A stretch of DNA of 31,748 nt from Syntrophaceae bacterium UBA6252 (GCA_002441265.1 DJVQ01000004.1:44944-76691), one strand, 5' to 3'. Counted from the stretch's first letter, positions 6,485 to 15,419 are shown. Program-made: numbers and translations. The notes: generated from the sequence alone by a model not told the origin.

Positions 6485-8415
6485 ATTTCTCCTACGGCCG
6501 CCTGTTCGAACGGAACCTGGGGATCTTCTCTTTCCGGGAGCAGGAACGGATCCGGAGGAGCCGGGTTCTCATCGTGGGCTGCGGGGGCATCGGGGGAACC
6601 GTGGCGGTCATGCTGGCCCGGGCGGGGGTGGAAGGATTCACCCTCGTGGATTTCGACGTCTATTCCCCCACCAACATGAACCGCCAGGTCGGATGTTTCG
6701 ACCATACCCTGGGCCTGTCCAAGGCCAGGGTCATCGGGGACATGATCCTTCGGATCAACCCGGAAGCCCGGGTCGATGTCCACGACCGCCTTCTGAGCCA
6801 CGAGGAAATCGCCCGCCTCATGGAAGACGTCGATCTCGTCTTTCCGGCCGCCGACGATTTCGCCTTCAGCCTCTTCGTCTTCCGGGACGCCCGGCGGCTC
6901 CGGAAGCCCGCCCTTCTGGTCGTCCCGTCGGGCACCTGGGCCCATACGAGCCTCATCCTGCCCGGCGGCCCCCCGCCGGAAACCATCGAGGGGGTGCCCG
7001 CTCTTTCCTCCTACGAGGAGCTCCGGGACACCATGGAAATCCGAAAATTCAAGCTGGGCACCTATTTTTACACCGTTCTCGGGAACTGGCGGATCGGCTA
7101 CTACCGGGATTTCGTGGAGGGGGAGGCACGGCTCGCCCAGATCTGCCCGACCGTGTGGGCCTCCTCAGCCCTGGGGGCCCTGGAGGTGCTGAAGCACCTG
7201 AGCGGCAGGTGGCCGCCTGTCGCATCCCCCCGCTACTGGGAGATCACCCGGGACCGGATCGCCGTCCGGAAGGTGAACGACCTTTCCCTGCAGACGCTTC
7301 TCGTCTGGCAGCGCCGGATCATGTGGGGGCTTTTTCACACGCCCCTGGCGCCTCTCCAGGAAAAGCTCCAGTCGATCTGGTGGAATGCGTACTGCCGGTG
7401 GGGGTCGTTCCGGGAAAGGAAAAGGGAAACGGCGGGACCGGCCGGGGAGGGGAACCGGGAATACGGCGACCGCTTCTGCAGGAACCTGGGAATCCTCAAG
7501 CCGAAGGAGCAGGAGAAGATCCGGAAGACCCGCGTCCTCATCGTCGGCGACTCGGGAACGGGGGAAACCCTGGCGGTGCTTCTCGCCCGCTGCGGCTTCG
7601 AAAGGTTTCTCCTCACCGGGGACGGGACCTACGAGGAGGGGGACATGAACCGCCAGATCGGCTGTTTCACCGGCACGGTGGGACGGAGGAAGCTGGAGGT
7701 GGTGGAGGAGACGCTCCGTTCCATCAACCCCGCCGTCCGGGTGGAAACCCGGCGGGGAAACCCGGCCCCGGAAGAAATGGACGGCCTCGTTTCATCGGCG
7801 GACCTCGTCGTTCCCGCCGTGGACGATCTGCCTTACAGCGTTCTGCTCTTCCGGTCCGCCAGGCGGTGCGGCAAAACGGCCCTCCTGTGCATGCCCTCGG
7901 GAACCATGGGCTGGGTCTCCATGTTCCCGCCCCGGGGGCCGTCACTGGAAAAGATGCTGGGGATTCCGGACACGGATCTCGGCGTCCTTCGGAACGTGAT
8001 GAAAACGGCTGAGTACCGGTGCGCCCAATACCACTACATCACGGAAGGGGACTGGCGGGTGGACTGGTTTTCCGATTATTTCCGGGGGAAGCGGCCGCTG
8101 CCCCTCCTGTGCCCGGTCGAATGGCTCCTCGTCAGCCTCGGGGCCCTGGAAGCCATGAAATACGCTTCGGGCCGCTGGGAGCCCCTTTCGGCCCCCCGAT
8201 GCTGGCGCATGAAAAACGGCCGGATTTCCGTTTCCCGGTTCAGCCGTTTCATTTCCTGGCACCGGAGGCTGGGATTCGTCCTTTTCGGCTCCGAAAGGGG
8301 AATCCGGAGCCACAAACTGACCCATCTCTTCTGGAAGCATCTCTTCCGCTTCCTGAAGAGCCGGCAGAAACAACTGGGGAAAAAAGAGGGGCTCGTCAGC
8401 CCATCTTCCAGGTAG
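6481..8415 (+). CDS. Tandem E1/ThiF-like protein with one intact and one degenerate adenylation half
   Basis: A 644-residue protein built from two copies of an E1/MoeB/ThiF-like fold, repeated at a period of 323 residues. Half one has the nucleotide loop GCGGIGG at 33-39, D57 and D59 in VDFDVY, MNRQ at 66-69, K81 and a DD pair at 125-126, the normal adenylation set. Half two keeps MNRQ (389-392), K404 and the DD pair, but its loop reads GDSGTGE (356-362) and both aspartates became glycine (G380, G382). C72/C395 (VGCF/IGCF) and C222/C544 (CP motif) are kept in both halves; zinc CxxC pairs are absent. The GTG start at 6481 overlaps the upstream stop. E1-like proteins adenylate a C-terminal carboxylate; no ubiquitin-like or peptide substrate gene is visible nearby. 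Confidence 0.85.
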   Translation: MNFSYGRLFERNLGIFSFREQERIRRSRVLIVGCGGIGGTVAVMLARAGVEGFTLVDFDVYSPTNMNRQVGCFDHTLGLSKARVIGDMILRINPEARVDVHDRLLSHEEIARLMEDVDLVFPAADDFAFSLFVFRDARRLRKPALLVVPSGTWAHTSLILPGGPPPETIEGVPALSSYEELRDTMEIRKFKLGTYFYTVLGNWRIGYYRDFVEGEARLAQICPTVWASSALGALEVLKHLSGRWPPVASPRYWEITRDRIAVRKVNDLSLQTLLVWQRRIMWGLFHTPLAPLQEKLQSIWWNAYCRWGSFRERKRETAGPAGEGNREYGDRFCRNLGILKPKEQEKIRKTRVLIVGDSGTGETLAVLLARCGFERFLLTGDGTYEEGDMNRQIGCFTGTVGRRKLEVVEETLRSINPAVRVETRRGNPAPEEMDGLVSSADLVVPAVDDLPYSVLLFRSARRCGKTALLCMPSGTMGWVSMFPPRGPSLEKMLGIPDTDLGVLRNVMKTAEYRCAQYHYITEGDWRVDWFSDYFRGKRPLPLLCPVEWLLVSLGALEAMKYASGRWEPLSAPRCWRMKNGRISVSRFSRFISWHRRLGFVLFGSERGIRSHKLTHLFWKHLFRFLKSRQKQLGKKEGLVSPSSR

Positions 8416-9874
8416 TTCCGGAAGGCCCGTCCTTGAGGACGATGTTCTTCGCCGCCAGGGCGTCCCGGATCTCGTCGGCCCGTTTCCAGTTCTTCTCCTC
8501 CCGGGCGCGCCGCCGCTCCTCGATGAGCGCTTCGATCTCCGCGGCGGAAAGGCCCCTTTTCTCCGATTCCCGGCTGCGGTCCGAGGCGAAGTACTCGTCG
8601 GGGTCCTCCAGAAACAGCCCCAGGATCTTCCCCAGCTCCCGGATCTTCTTCCTCGCTTCGGAGAGAACGAAACGGGAGGCGCCGGTGAGCCGGAAATCTT
8701 TGTCGGCCATGGTGCCGTTGAGGAGGCGGACCAGTTCGAACAGATACCCCATGGCCCTGGCGGTGTTGAAGTCGTCGTCCATGGCCTCGACGAACCGGCC
8801 CGGCAGATCGTTCACCTTCTCCAGGACCTCCCTGTCCGCGCCCGACAGGCTCTCCGGGTCGACGGCCTTCGCCTCCCCCTCGCCCGCGAGATCGCGGATC
8901 TTTCTCAGGGTTTCGTAAAACCGCTCCATTCCCGCCCGGGCTTCCCGCAGGGAGTCCTCGGAAAAATCGATGGGGCTGCGGTAGTGGCTCTGCAGGATGA
9001 AGAAGCGGAGTACTTCGGGATGGTACTGGGTCAGGGCGTCCCGGAGATTGAAGAAGTTCCCCAGCGACTTGGACATTTTTTCCTTGTTCACCCGGATGAA
9101 CCCGTTGTGAATCCAGTAGCGGGCGAAAGGTTTTCCCGAAGCGCCTTCCGACTGGGCGATCTCGTTCTCGTGATGGGGAAAGATCAGGTCCTCCCCCCCG
9201 CCGTGGATGTCGAAGGTGTCGCCCAGGTAGCGCTGGCTCATGACGGAACACTCGATGTGCCATCCCGGTCTTCCCCTGCCCCAGGGGCTGTCCCACCAGG
9301 GCTCTCCCGGCTTGCTCCCCTTCCAGAGAACGAAATCCATGGGGTTGTGCTTCTTTTCGTCCACGTCGACACGGGCTCCGGCCATCATTTCATCGATGTT
9401 CCTGCCGGAGAGTTTCCCGTATCCGGGAAAGCGGTCCACCGCGAAATAGACGTCCCCCTCCTCCCTGTAGGCCAGGCCTTTCTCCAGGAGGGTGCCGATC
9501 AGCCGGATCATGCCCTGGATGTTCTCCGTCGCCCGCGGCGTCACGGAGGGGCGGGAGACGCCGAGCCGGTCCATGTCGTCGTTGTGCTCCCGGATGTAGC
9601 GTTCCGAGACCTCGCGGATGTCCGTCCCCTCCCGGTTGGCCTTCGCGATGATCTTGTCGTCCACATCGGTGAAATTCTTCACGTAGGTGACCTGATATCC
9701 CCGGTATTTGAAATACCGGGTGATCACGTCGAACACCACGGCGGAGCGGGCATGGCCCACATGGCACACGTCGTAGGCCGTGACCCCGCAGACGTAGATC
9801 CCCACCTTCCCTTCCGCGAGGGGAACGAATTCCGTCTTCTGTTTCGTGAGGGTGTCGTAGAACCGGATCCCCAT
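8396..9874 (-). CDS. cysS: Cysteinyl-tRNA synthetase
   Basis: A 492-residue class I aminoacyl-tRNA synthetase that charges tRNA-Cys in the cytoplasm. The HIGH-type motif is HVGH at 38-41, preceded by zinc ligand C29 in CGVTAYD. The other zinc ligands are the Cys of HIECSVM and the His/Glu of FPHHENE. The KMSKS motif is KMSKSLGN. Length and domain order are normal. The ATG at 9874 follows a GAGGAG site. It lies 48 bases downstream of argC on the same strand. Its last 20 bases overlap the 3' end of the convergent E1-like gene. Confidence 0.97.
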   Translation of the reverse strand: MGIRFYDTLTKQKTEFVPLAEGKVGIYVCGVTAYDVCHVGHARSAVVFDVITRYFKYRGYQVTYVKNFTDVDDKIIAKANREGTDIREVSERYIREHNDDMDRLGVSRPSVTPRATENIQGMIRLIGTLLEKGLAYREEGDVYFAVDRFPGYGKLSGRNIDEMMAGARVDVDEKKHNPMDFVLWKGSKPGEPWWDSPWGRGRPGWHIECSVMSQRYLGDTFDIHGGGEDLIFPHHENEIAQSEGASGKPFARYWIHNGFIRVNKEKMSKSLGNFFNLRDALTQYHPEVLRFFILQSHYRSPIDFSEDSLREARAGMERFYETLRKIRDLAGEGEAKAVDPESLSGADREVLEKVNDLPGRFVEAMDDDFNTARAMGYLFELVRLLNGTMADKDFRLTGASRFVLSEARKKIRELGKILGLFLEDPDEYFASDRSRESEKRGLSAAEIEALIEERRRAREEKNWKRADEIRDALAAKNIVLKDGPSGTTWKMG

Positions 9875-9922
9875 GGGTCACTCCTCGATGCGTGATGGTT
9901 TTTCCCCGGCCCGGACGCCCCG

Positions 9923-10960
9923 TTACGGAAAGAGGGGGACGAGATCGAGCGCCGTCGTCTCCGGAAGGCCGAAAAGAAGGTTCATGTTCTGGATGGCCTG
10001 CCCGGCCGCCCCTTTGATCAGGTTGTCGATGACGGACACGACGATGACCCGTCCCGTTTTCCGTTCCGCCGTAAAGCCGATGTCGCAGAAGTTGGATCCC
10101 CGGATGGAGGATATGTTGGGAAAAGTCCCGGGCTCGCAGATCCGGACGAAATACTCCCCGTCGTAGAACTCCCGGTAAAGTCCGTCGAGTTCCCCCTGGG
10201 ACAGGGGGGACGCGAGGGTCGCGTAAATGGTGCTCAGGATGCCCCGGTTCACGGGGATCAGGTGGGGAACGAAGGAAACGCGGACCTCCTCCCCCGCCAG
10301 GACGGAAAGTTCCTGCTCGATCTCCGGCGTGTGGCGATGGGCGGCGACCTTGTAGGCCTTGAATCCCTCGTTGACCTCGCAGAAGAGGGACCCGAGCTGG
10401 AGGTCCCTTCCCGCCCCGCTCGTCCCGGACTTGGAGTCGACGACGATGGAATCGATGCGGACCTTCTTCGCCTTGAGAAGCGGCGCGAGGCCGAGAATGG
10501 CGCTCGTGGGATAACAGCCCGGATTGGCCACCAGGCTCGCCTTGCGGATCTCCTCGCGGTAGATCTCGGGAAGTCCGTACACCGACCGGGGGATCAGATG
10601 GGCGGCCCGGTGCTCCTGGTACCAGGTCTCGTAGACGTCCACGCGGCGCAGGCGGAAATCGGCGCTCAGGTCGATGACCTTGACGCCGGCGTCGAGGAAC
10701 ACGGGGGCGGACAGCATCGCCTCTCCGTGAGGCACCGACAGGAACACGGCGTCGCACAGGGGGGCCACCTCTTCCGGGGAGGAGTCCACCAGCGTCCCGC
10801 CGGCGATTCTGCCGAAGGCGGGATAGACCTGGTCGATCCGCTGTCCCTTGTATTTCCGGGAGGTCAGGGCCGTCACCTCGACCTCGGGATGGCGGGCGAG
10901 AAGCCGGAGAAGTTCCTGGCCGGCGTAGCCGCTCGCTCCGTAAATGCCGACTCTGATCAT
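9923..10960 (-). CDS. argC: N-acetyl-gamma-glutamyl-phosphate reductase
   Basis: A 345-residue enzyme of arginine synthesis that reduces N-acetylglutamyl phosphate to the semialdehyde with NADPH. The Rossmann loop is GIYGASGYAG at 5-14, and the catalytic cysteine is C149 in NPGCYPT. The GTSGAGR segment and conserved C-terminal half are present. The ATG at 10960 is chosen because AAAGGA sits just upstream; an in-frame start 18 bases earlier lacks such a site. It follows the rplM-rpsI terminator and precedes cysS. The rest of the arginine pathway is not in this window. Confidence 0.97.
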   Translation of the reverse strand: MIRVGIYGASGYAGQELLRLLARHPEVEVTALTSRKYKGQRIDQVYPAFGRIAGGTLVDSSPEEVAPLCDAVFLSVPHGEAMLSAPVFLDAGVKVIDLSADFRLRRVDVYETWYQEHRAAHLIPRSVYGLPEIYREEIRKASLVANPGCYPTSAILGLAPLLKAKKVRIDSIVVDSKSGTSGAGRDLQLGSLFCEVNEGFKAYKVAAHRHTPEIEQELSVLAGEEVRVSFVPHLIPVNRGILSTIYATLASPLSQGELDGLYREFYDGEYFVRICEPGTFPNISSIRGSNFCDIGFTAERKTGRVIVVSVIDNLIKGAAGQAIQNMNLLFGLPETTALDLVPLFP

Positions 10961-10978
10961 GGCCGTCCTTTCCGTCAT

Positions 10979-11007
10979 AAAAAAAGGAGGCCCGGGCCTC
11001 CTTTTTT
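10979..11007 (-). terminator. Intrinsic terminator of rplM-rpsI
   Basis: Positions 10980-11007 form a perfect 28-bp palindrome: an A run, GGAGGCCC, GGGCCTCC and a T run. On the minus strand this is a GC-rich stem followed by seven U residues, just after the rpsI stop at 11016. The symmetry means it could also stop transcription from the other strand. Confidence 0.9.
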
Positions 11008-11015
11008 CCGTTCCG

Positions 11016-11408
11016 TCAGCGCTTCGAGTACTGGAATCGCTTTCTCGCTCCCGGCTGCCCGTATTTCTTCCGTTCCTTGATGCGGGCGTCCCTGGTGAGG
11101 AAACCCGCTTTTTTGAGAACCGTTTTCAGGGCGACGTCGAATTCGATCAGGGCCTTGGCGATTCCATGCTTCACCGCCCCGGCCTGGCCGGAGATGCCTC
11201 CGCCCTGCACGTTCACATAGAAATCGAAAGCGTCCTTTTTCCCCACGGTCTCGAGGGGCTGGCGGATCAGGCGCACCAGACTGTCGCTCTGGAAATATTC
11301 CATGAGCCCCCTGTTATTCACGAACCAGGAACCGTTTCCCGGTTTCATCCAGACGCGGGCGACCGCAGATTTTCTCTTCCCCGTTGCGTAGTACCTGGTT
11401 TCCGACAT
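11016..11408 (-). CDS. rpsI: 30S ribosomal protein S9
   Basis: At 130 residues this equals the E. coli S9 length. It has YYATGKRKSAVARV near the start, GGGISGQAGAVKHGIAKAL in the middle and the conserved C-terminal FQYSKR tail that reaches the P-site tRNA. The ATG at 11408 is chosen by fit to the family. A TTG six bases upstream sits closer to the GGAGG site and is a real alternative. It is the second gene of rplM-rpsI, 27 bases after L13, and is followed by a strong terminator. Confidence 0.96.
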   Translation of the reverse strand: MSETRYYATGKRKSAVARVWMKPGNGSWFVNNRGLMEYFQSDSLVRLIRQPLETVGKKDAFDFYVNVQGGGISGQAGAVKHGIAKALIEFDVALKTVLKKAGFLTRDARIKERKKYGQPGARKRFQYSKR

Positions 11409-11435
11409 AGGCAACCCCGTTTCTTTCCTCCGTTT

Positions 11436-11864
11436 TTACAATTCCAGCTTATCGGGCTTCTGGGCCTCGTGGGGATGTGTGCCCCCCGAATAGACTTTCA
11501 GTTTTTTCAGCATCTTCCTTCCCAGGCTGTTTTTCGGAAGCATGCCCTTCACGGCGAGATGAAAGAGACGCTCCGGTTTTTCCTGGCGCAGCTTCCCGGC
11601 GGTCCGGGACCTGATGCCCCCGGGATATCCGGTATGATGGTAATAGATCTTGTCCGTCACCTTTTTGCCGGTGAGAAGGATCTTGTCCGCGTTCACGACG
11701 ATGATGAAGTCCCCCGTGTCCACGTGGGGCGTGTAAATCGCCTTGTGCTTTCCCCGAAGCCGCCTGGCGACTTCGCATGCCAGCCGTCCGAGCACCTTTC
11801 CGTCGGCATCATAGAGAAACCAGGAACGACGAACATCGGAAGCCTTCGCATTGTAAGTTTTCAT
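11436..11864 (-). CDS. rplM: 50S ribosomal protein L13
   Basis: A 142-residue L13, an early assembly protein of the large subunit. Family landmarks include LGRLACEVARRLRGKHK, TPHVDTGDFIIVVNA and VKGMLPKNSLGRKMLKKLKVY. The ATG at 11864 gives the usual MKTYNAK start. A GTG at 11873 is better spaced from the GGAG at 11880-11883 (7 bases against 16), so translation may begin three residues earlier. First gene of rplM-rpsI, with a promoter immediately upstream. Confidence 0.96.
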   Translation of the reverse strand: MKTYNAKASDVRRSWFLYDADGKVLGRLACEVARRLRGKHKAIYTPHVDTGDFIIVVNADKILLTGKKVTDKIYYHHTGYPGGIRSRTAGKLRQEKPERLFHLAVKGMLPKNSLGRKMLKKLKVYSGGTHPHEAQKPDKLEL

Positions 11865-11898
11865 GGGTGTCACCGATTTTCTCCAAAATTAAAGCGCA

Positions 11899-11927
11899 AA
11901 GCTATTCAATTTCATTCCCTTTGTCAA
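11899..11927 (-). promoter_or_regulatory. Candidate rplM promoter
   Basis: Reading the minus strand, a perfect TTGACA (11922-11927) is followed after 17 bases by TAGCTT (11899-11904) in an AT-rich gap, about 25 bases before the L13 start. The -10 matches three of six bases, including the key first two and the last. No other gene lies between it and rplM. Confidence 0.6.
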
Positions 11928-11944
11928 GGAAAAAAAGAGCCCCG

Positions 11945-14146
11945 TCACCAGGACGTCCCGCCTCCCGGCCACCCCTGGCCGAGTCCGAAGAGAACAAGGG
12001 AAACGAGGATCTGCCGGTCGTCGGGCTTCTCGGAGTAGCTCAGCTCCAGGGCCCAGCACTGACGGCGGTAGCGGAGGGCGTAGGTGGCCTCGACCGTCTG
12101 TTTATCCTTCAGATTCTCCTTGAGGATGTACCCGAGATCGAGGGTCTTCGTGCACCTCGCCCGAAGGGTCACGTTGAGTTCCTCCACCGAATCCCGGGTG
12201 TAGAGATACTCGACGGTCGCCTTGTCTCCCCGGCCGTCCCGGAGCTGGAGGTAATAATCCGTCTTCTTCCAGAAGCCGTCGTTGGGTTCGTAGGCGGCGT
12301 CCGCCGAGAGGTAGACGAACTCGTTGGGCGTCAGGCTGGCCTTCACGCCCAGAAGGCCCAAGGGCTTTCGCTCCTCCCCGGGAGAGAGGTCCTTCCTCAT
12401 TTCGGCGATGTCCAGGGTCTGACTCAGTTTCAGGCGGAAAACGTCCCAGTAGCGGTTCTTCCCGTCGGCGCCCGTCATCCGGGCCGTGAGGACGTTGGTC
12501 AGGGAACAGATCACGGCGTTCGTCGCCTCGAGGGGTTCCACGTAGTCCGGACAGTCTTCCAGGCCCGGGTCGGGGATGTACAGGTACTCGATCTCCGGCA
12601 TGATCGTGTGCTTCACCTTGTCCACCGAGCCCGCCCGGAAGGCGTACACCCGGGAGACCTCCGAGGTGGCGTCGATGCGGGCCGTCACCACGCCGCGGTC
12701 CCCCCGGGACCCTTCCTCGCCGTCCCGGTCCGAACTCCCGTCCCAACGGAGATACTTGAGGCCCAGTTCCGGAGTGACCTGGAACCAGGAAAACCGCTCG
12801 AGGGGCAGGGACAGTTTCGGGTAGAGATCGGCAAGCTCGCCGTCCGATCCCTCCTGCCGGTAGTAATGGGTGAAGGAACCGTCCAGGGCCGCATGGAACG
12901 GCGTGCCCGGGATGGGCGCCGGAAAGCCGGTGAGGGAGATCTGCGGGTACTTCTGCAGGGTCTCCTCGTTCGTGTCCGTCTGAAAATTGTCCGTGTACTG
13001 CGCGAGCGCCGTGAGGTTGAACCGGTCCCAGTCCTTCACGAGCCGGGCCGAGGAGTCGAGGGAGGGAAGCGACTGGTCCGCAAAAAAGGAGACCCGCCGG
13101 AAGCGTTCCGCCTGGTCGTCGCTCCAGTGGCCGGCAAAATAATTCTCCGTGGAGAAGTCCTGAAAATACCACCGGTCGGAAACCTTCTTCAGGTCGACAA
13201 CCCCGTAGAACCCGCCGGCAAACGTGCTGTTGTGGTTCCAGTACCAGGACCACCGGTTCCGGGACGCGTCCCCCCCGTCCCCGGAAATCCTCTCGGGCGT
13301 CCCCGGTTCCCTGCCGTCCCTCAGGTAATCCCCGTAGAGTACCCCCGAGTGGTCCCCGTCCACGCAGTAGCGGAACTCGGCCCCCTCCTGAAAGCCCCGT
13401 TTGTCCATCCAGCGCTGATAGAGCGTGGCGTCGGTCCGGTCGGAAACGGCGAGAAACAGGGGCACGGTGATGTCGAACCCGTTCTTGTCCCTCGAATAGG
13501 CGAGCCGCGGCAGGAGGAAGCCCGACTGCCTCGTCTTCTTCGCCGGGAAGAGGAAATAGGGGACATAGAACACGGGGGTGTCGAGAACCCGGAAGGTGCC
13601 GTGGCGGATCGTGCCGTAGCCGTCCACGGTCACCCGGACTTCCTCGCCCGCGATGCTCCAGTCCGGGGTCTCCCCGTCGCAGGTGGTGGCCTTGCCCTGG
13701 AGGACCCGGTACGTGTCCTCGCCCAGCTTGTGAATCTCCTTTCCCTGAAGGTAAAGGTGGTTTTCCGAAAAGAAGATCTTTCCGTCGTGGAGGACGCCGG
13801 TTTCGGTCAGGAAATTGAAGTTCGCCCGCGCCCCCTCGAGCCGGTCCGCGCCCTGCTCGATCCGCACGTCCCCTTCCGCCTTCGCGTCCCCCGTTTCCCG
13901 GTTGACCAGGACCTCCTGCGCCGTGAGCCTGGCACCCTCGTAAAGGATCAGCACATTGCCCGACGCCCGGCAGATCTCTCCGTTCTCCTCGTACTCGAGA
14001 CGGTCCGCCTCGATGGTGACCGGTGTCTCGCCGCCCTTCGCGGGCGCCGGAAAGAGGCAGAGCACCGCGGCGGCCCAAAGGACAAGGACCGGGAGGAACC
14101 GGCGGGCGGCGGTCCCGCCGCCGTCACCGGACGGAAGAAATCTCAT
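11945..14146 (-). CDS. lptD: LPS-assembly outer-membrane protein LptD
   Basis: A 733-residue outer-membrane beta-barrel that inserts lipopolysaccharide into the outer leaflet with LptE. A signal peptide is visible (basic start, hydrophobic core around residues 17-32, cleavage near 35-40). Next is an OstA/LptA-like beta-jellyroll (VTIEADRLEY, ASGNVLILYEGARL, about 42-130). The LptD segment with the conserved Cys in TTCDGETPDWSI and FYVPYFLFPAKKTRQSGFLLP follows, then a long aromatic beta-strand region ending in Trp. The ATG follows AGGAGG. Its start overlaps the folC stop by 23 bases, which ties it to the hydrolase-folC operon. Slightly shorter than enterobacterial LptD, normal for other Proteobacteria-like lineages. 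Confidence 0.95.
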   Translation of the reverse strand: MRFLPSGDGGGTAARRFLPVLVLWAAAVLCLFPAPAKGGETPVTIEADRLEYEENGEICRASGNVLILYEGARLTAQEVLVNRETGDAKAEGDVRIEQGADRLEGARANFNFLTETGVLHDGKIFFSENHLYLQGKEIHKLGEDTYRVLQGKATTCDGETPDWSIAGEEVRVTVDGYGTIRHGTFRVLDTPVFYVPYFLFPAKKTRQSGFLLPRLAYSRDKNGFDITVPLFLAVSDRTDATLYQRWMDKRGFQEGAEFRYCVDGDHSGVLYGDYLRDGREPGTPERISGDGGDASRNRWSWYWNHNSTFAGGFYGVVDLKKVSDRWYFQDFSTENYFAGHWSDDQAERFRRVSFFADQSLPSLDSSARLVKDWDRFNLTALAQYTDNFQTDTNEETLQKYPQISLTGFPAPIPGTPFHAALDGSFTHYYRQEGSDGELADLYPKLSLPLERFSWFQVTPELGLKYLRWDGSSDRDGEEGSRGDRGVVTARIDATSEVSRVYAFRAGSVDKVKHTIMPEIEYLYIPDPGLEDCPDYVEPLEATNAVICSLTNVLTARMTGADGKNRYWDVFRLKLSQTLDIAEMRKDLSPGEERKPLGLLGVKASLTPNEFVYLSADAAYEPNDGFWKKTDYYLQLRDGRGDKATVEYLYTRDSVEELNVTLRARCTKTLDLGYILKENLKDKQTVEATYALRYRRQCWALELSYSEKPDDRQILVSLVLFGLGQGWPGGGTSW

Positions 14147-15410
14147 GGCCTCCCTCCTGAAACGCGGGATCCCTGCGGTAGATCCCGCCGAGAAGAAACA
14201 GGGAACCGGTCACGCAGACCAGATCTCCCGAACCGGCCTTCCCGACCGCCGCCCGAAGCGCCTCCGCGGGGTCCGGGACAACCCGTGCCGGAACGGATCT
14301 TTTCCTGGCCAGGGGGAGAAGGGTCTCCGGATCGAGGGCCCGTTCCGATTCGGGGCGGGAGAAGATCACCCAGTCGGCGACGGGAAGAATCCTCCCGAGC
14401 ATGGCCCGGTAATCCTTGTCCGCCAGGACACCGAAAACGAATCCCAGCCGGCGGAACCGGAAACGGTCCTTCAGGGCCCGAAGCAGCACGGACACGGCCG
14501 CGGGGTTGTGGGCGCCGTCGGCGACGACCGTCGGGTCCCGGCGGAGGATCTCCATCCGCCCCGGGACGACGGCCTTTTTCAATCCCCGCCGGACCGCCGG
14601 CTCGTCCACCGGAAGGCCTTTTTCCGACAGGATCTCCACGGCGCACAGGGCAAGGGCGGCGTTTCGCGCCTGGTGCGCTCCCGCCATGGAGAGGGAAAGG
14701 TTCCGGAAATCGGCGCGAAGCCCCCGATAGGAAAAGTCCCCGGACCGGGAAGACCGGATGCGGAAATCCTTCCCCAGGAGGCAGAACCTGCTCCGGCGTT
14801 CCTCGCAGATCCCTCTCAGAACGGCCCGGACCGCCGGCTGGGAGGCCGCCGTGACGAGGGTCCCCCCGCGTTTGACGATCCCGCCCTTTTCCCGGGCGAT
14901 GTCCTCTAGCCGCCTGCCCAGGTAGCGCTCGTGTTCCCGGGAGACGTTCGTCACGATGGCAACGTCCGGATGAAGCAGCACGTTCGTTGCGTCCAGACGG
15001 CCGCCGAGTCCGACCTCGATGACGGCGCAATCGACTTTCCTCAGGTGGAAATAATGAAATGCCAGTGCCGTCAGGAACTCGAAATACGTCGTTTCCCCGG
15101 GGAGGTGGGGTTCCAGGGCCCGCGCGGCGTCATCGAAATCCTCCCGGGAAATCATCGCGCCGTTCACGGCGATCCGTTCCCGCTCCGTCACGAGATGGGG
15201 GGACGTGTAAAGTCCGACGGACCGTCCGGTCTCGCGGACCATGGACGCGACGAAGGCGGCCGCCGACCCCTTCCCGTTCGTTCCCCCCACGTGAACGGTC
15301 CGGTAGCGCTCCTGAGGATCCCCGAGCCGGCGCAGAAGCGTGGTGACGGTGTCCAGTTGAAGCTGGACGCCCCTTTCCTTCAGCCTGGAAAGATCCACGG
15401 GGGAAACCAC
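14124..15410 (-). CDS. folC: Bifunctional folylpolyglutamate/dihydrofolate synthase
   Basis: A 428-residue Mur-ligase-type enzyme that adds glutamate to folates and, in many bacteria, joins dihydropteroate to glutamate. The ATP loop VGGTNGKGS is at 41-49 after the typical LKERGVQLQLDTVTTLL lead. TSPHL follows, then VIEVGLGGRLDATN and the C-terminal ADGAHNPAA of the ligase domain. The start is a GTG at 15410 with only a weak ribosome site, 9 bases after the upstream hydrolase stop, suggesting coupling. The end overlaps lptD by 23 bases. Confidence 0.95.
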   Translation of the reverse strand: MVSPVDLSRLKERGVQLQLDTVTTLLRRLGDPQERYRTVHVGGTNGKGSAAAFVASMVRETGRSVGLYTSPHLVTERERIAVNGAMISREDFDDAARALEPHLPGETTYFEFLTALAFHYFHLRKVDCAVIEVGLGGRLDATNVLLHPDVAIVTNVSREHERYLGRRLEDIAREKGGIVKRGGTLVTAASQPAVRAVLRGICEERRSRFCLLGKDFRIRSSRSGDFSYRGLRADFRNLSLSMAGAHQARNAALALCAVEILSEKGLPVDEPAVRRGLKKAVVPGRMEILRRDPTVVADGAHNPAAVSVLLRALKDRFRFRRLGFVFGVLADKDYRAMLGRILPVADWVIFSRPESERALDPETLLPLARKRSVPARVVPDPAEALRAAVGKAGSGDLVCVTGSLFLLGGIYRRDPAFQEGGHEISSVR

Positions 15411-15419
15411 GGGCCGCCG

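Noticed and set aside
11928..11936. T run on the minus strand just after lptD as a terminator
   Set aside because: No convincing stem lies directly before it; the run is more simply part of the AT-rich rplM promoter region.
11777..14854. A 1025-codon open frame on the plus strand
   Set aside because: It is antisense to lptD and folC, whose proteins are clearly recognisable; long stop-free antisense frames are expected at this GC content. Its product has no recognisable domains.
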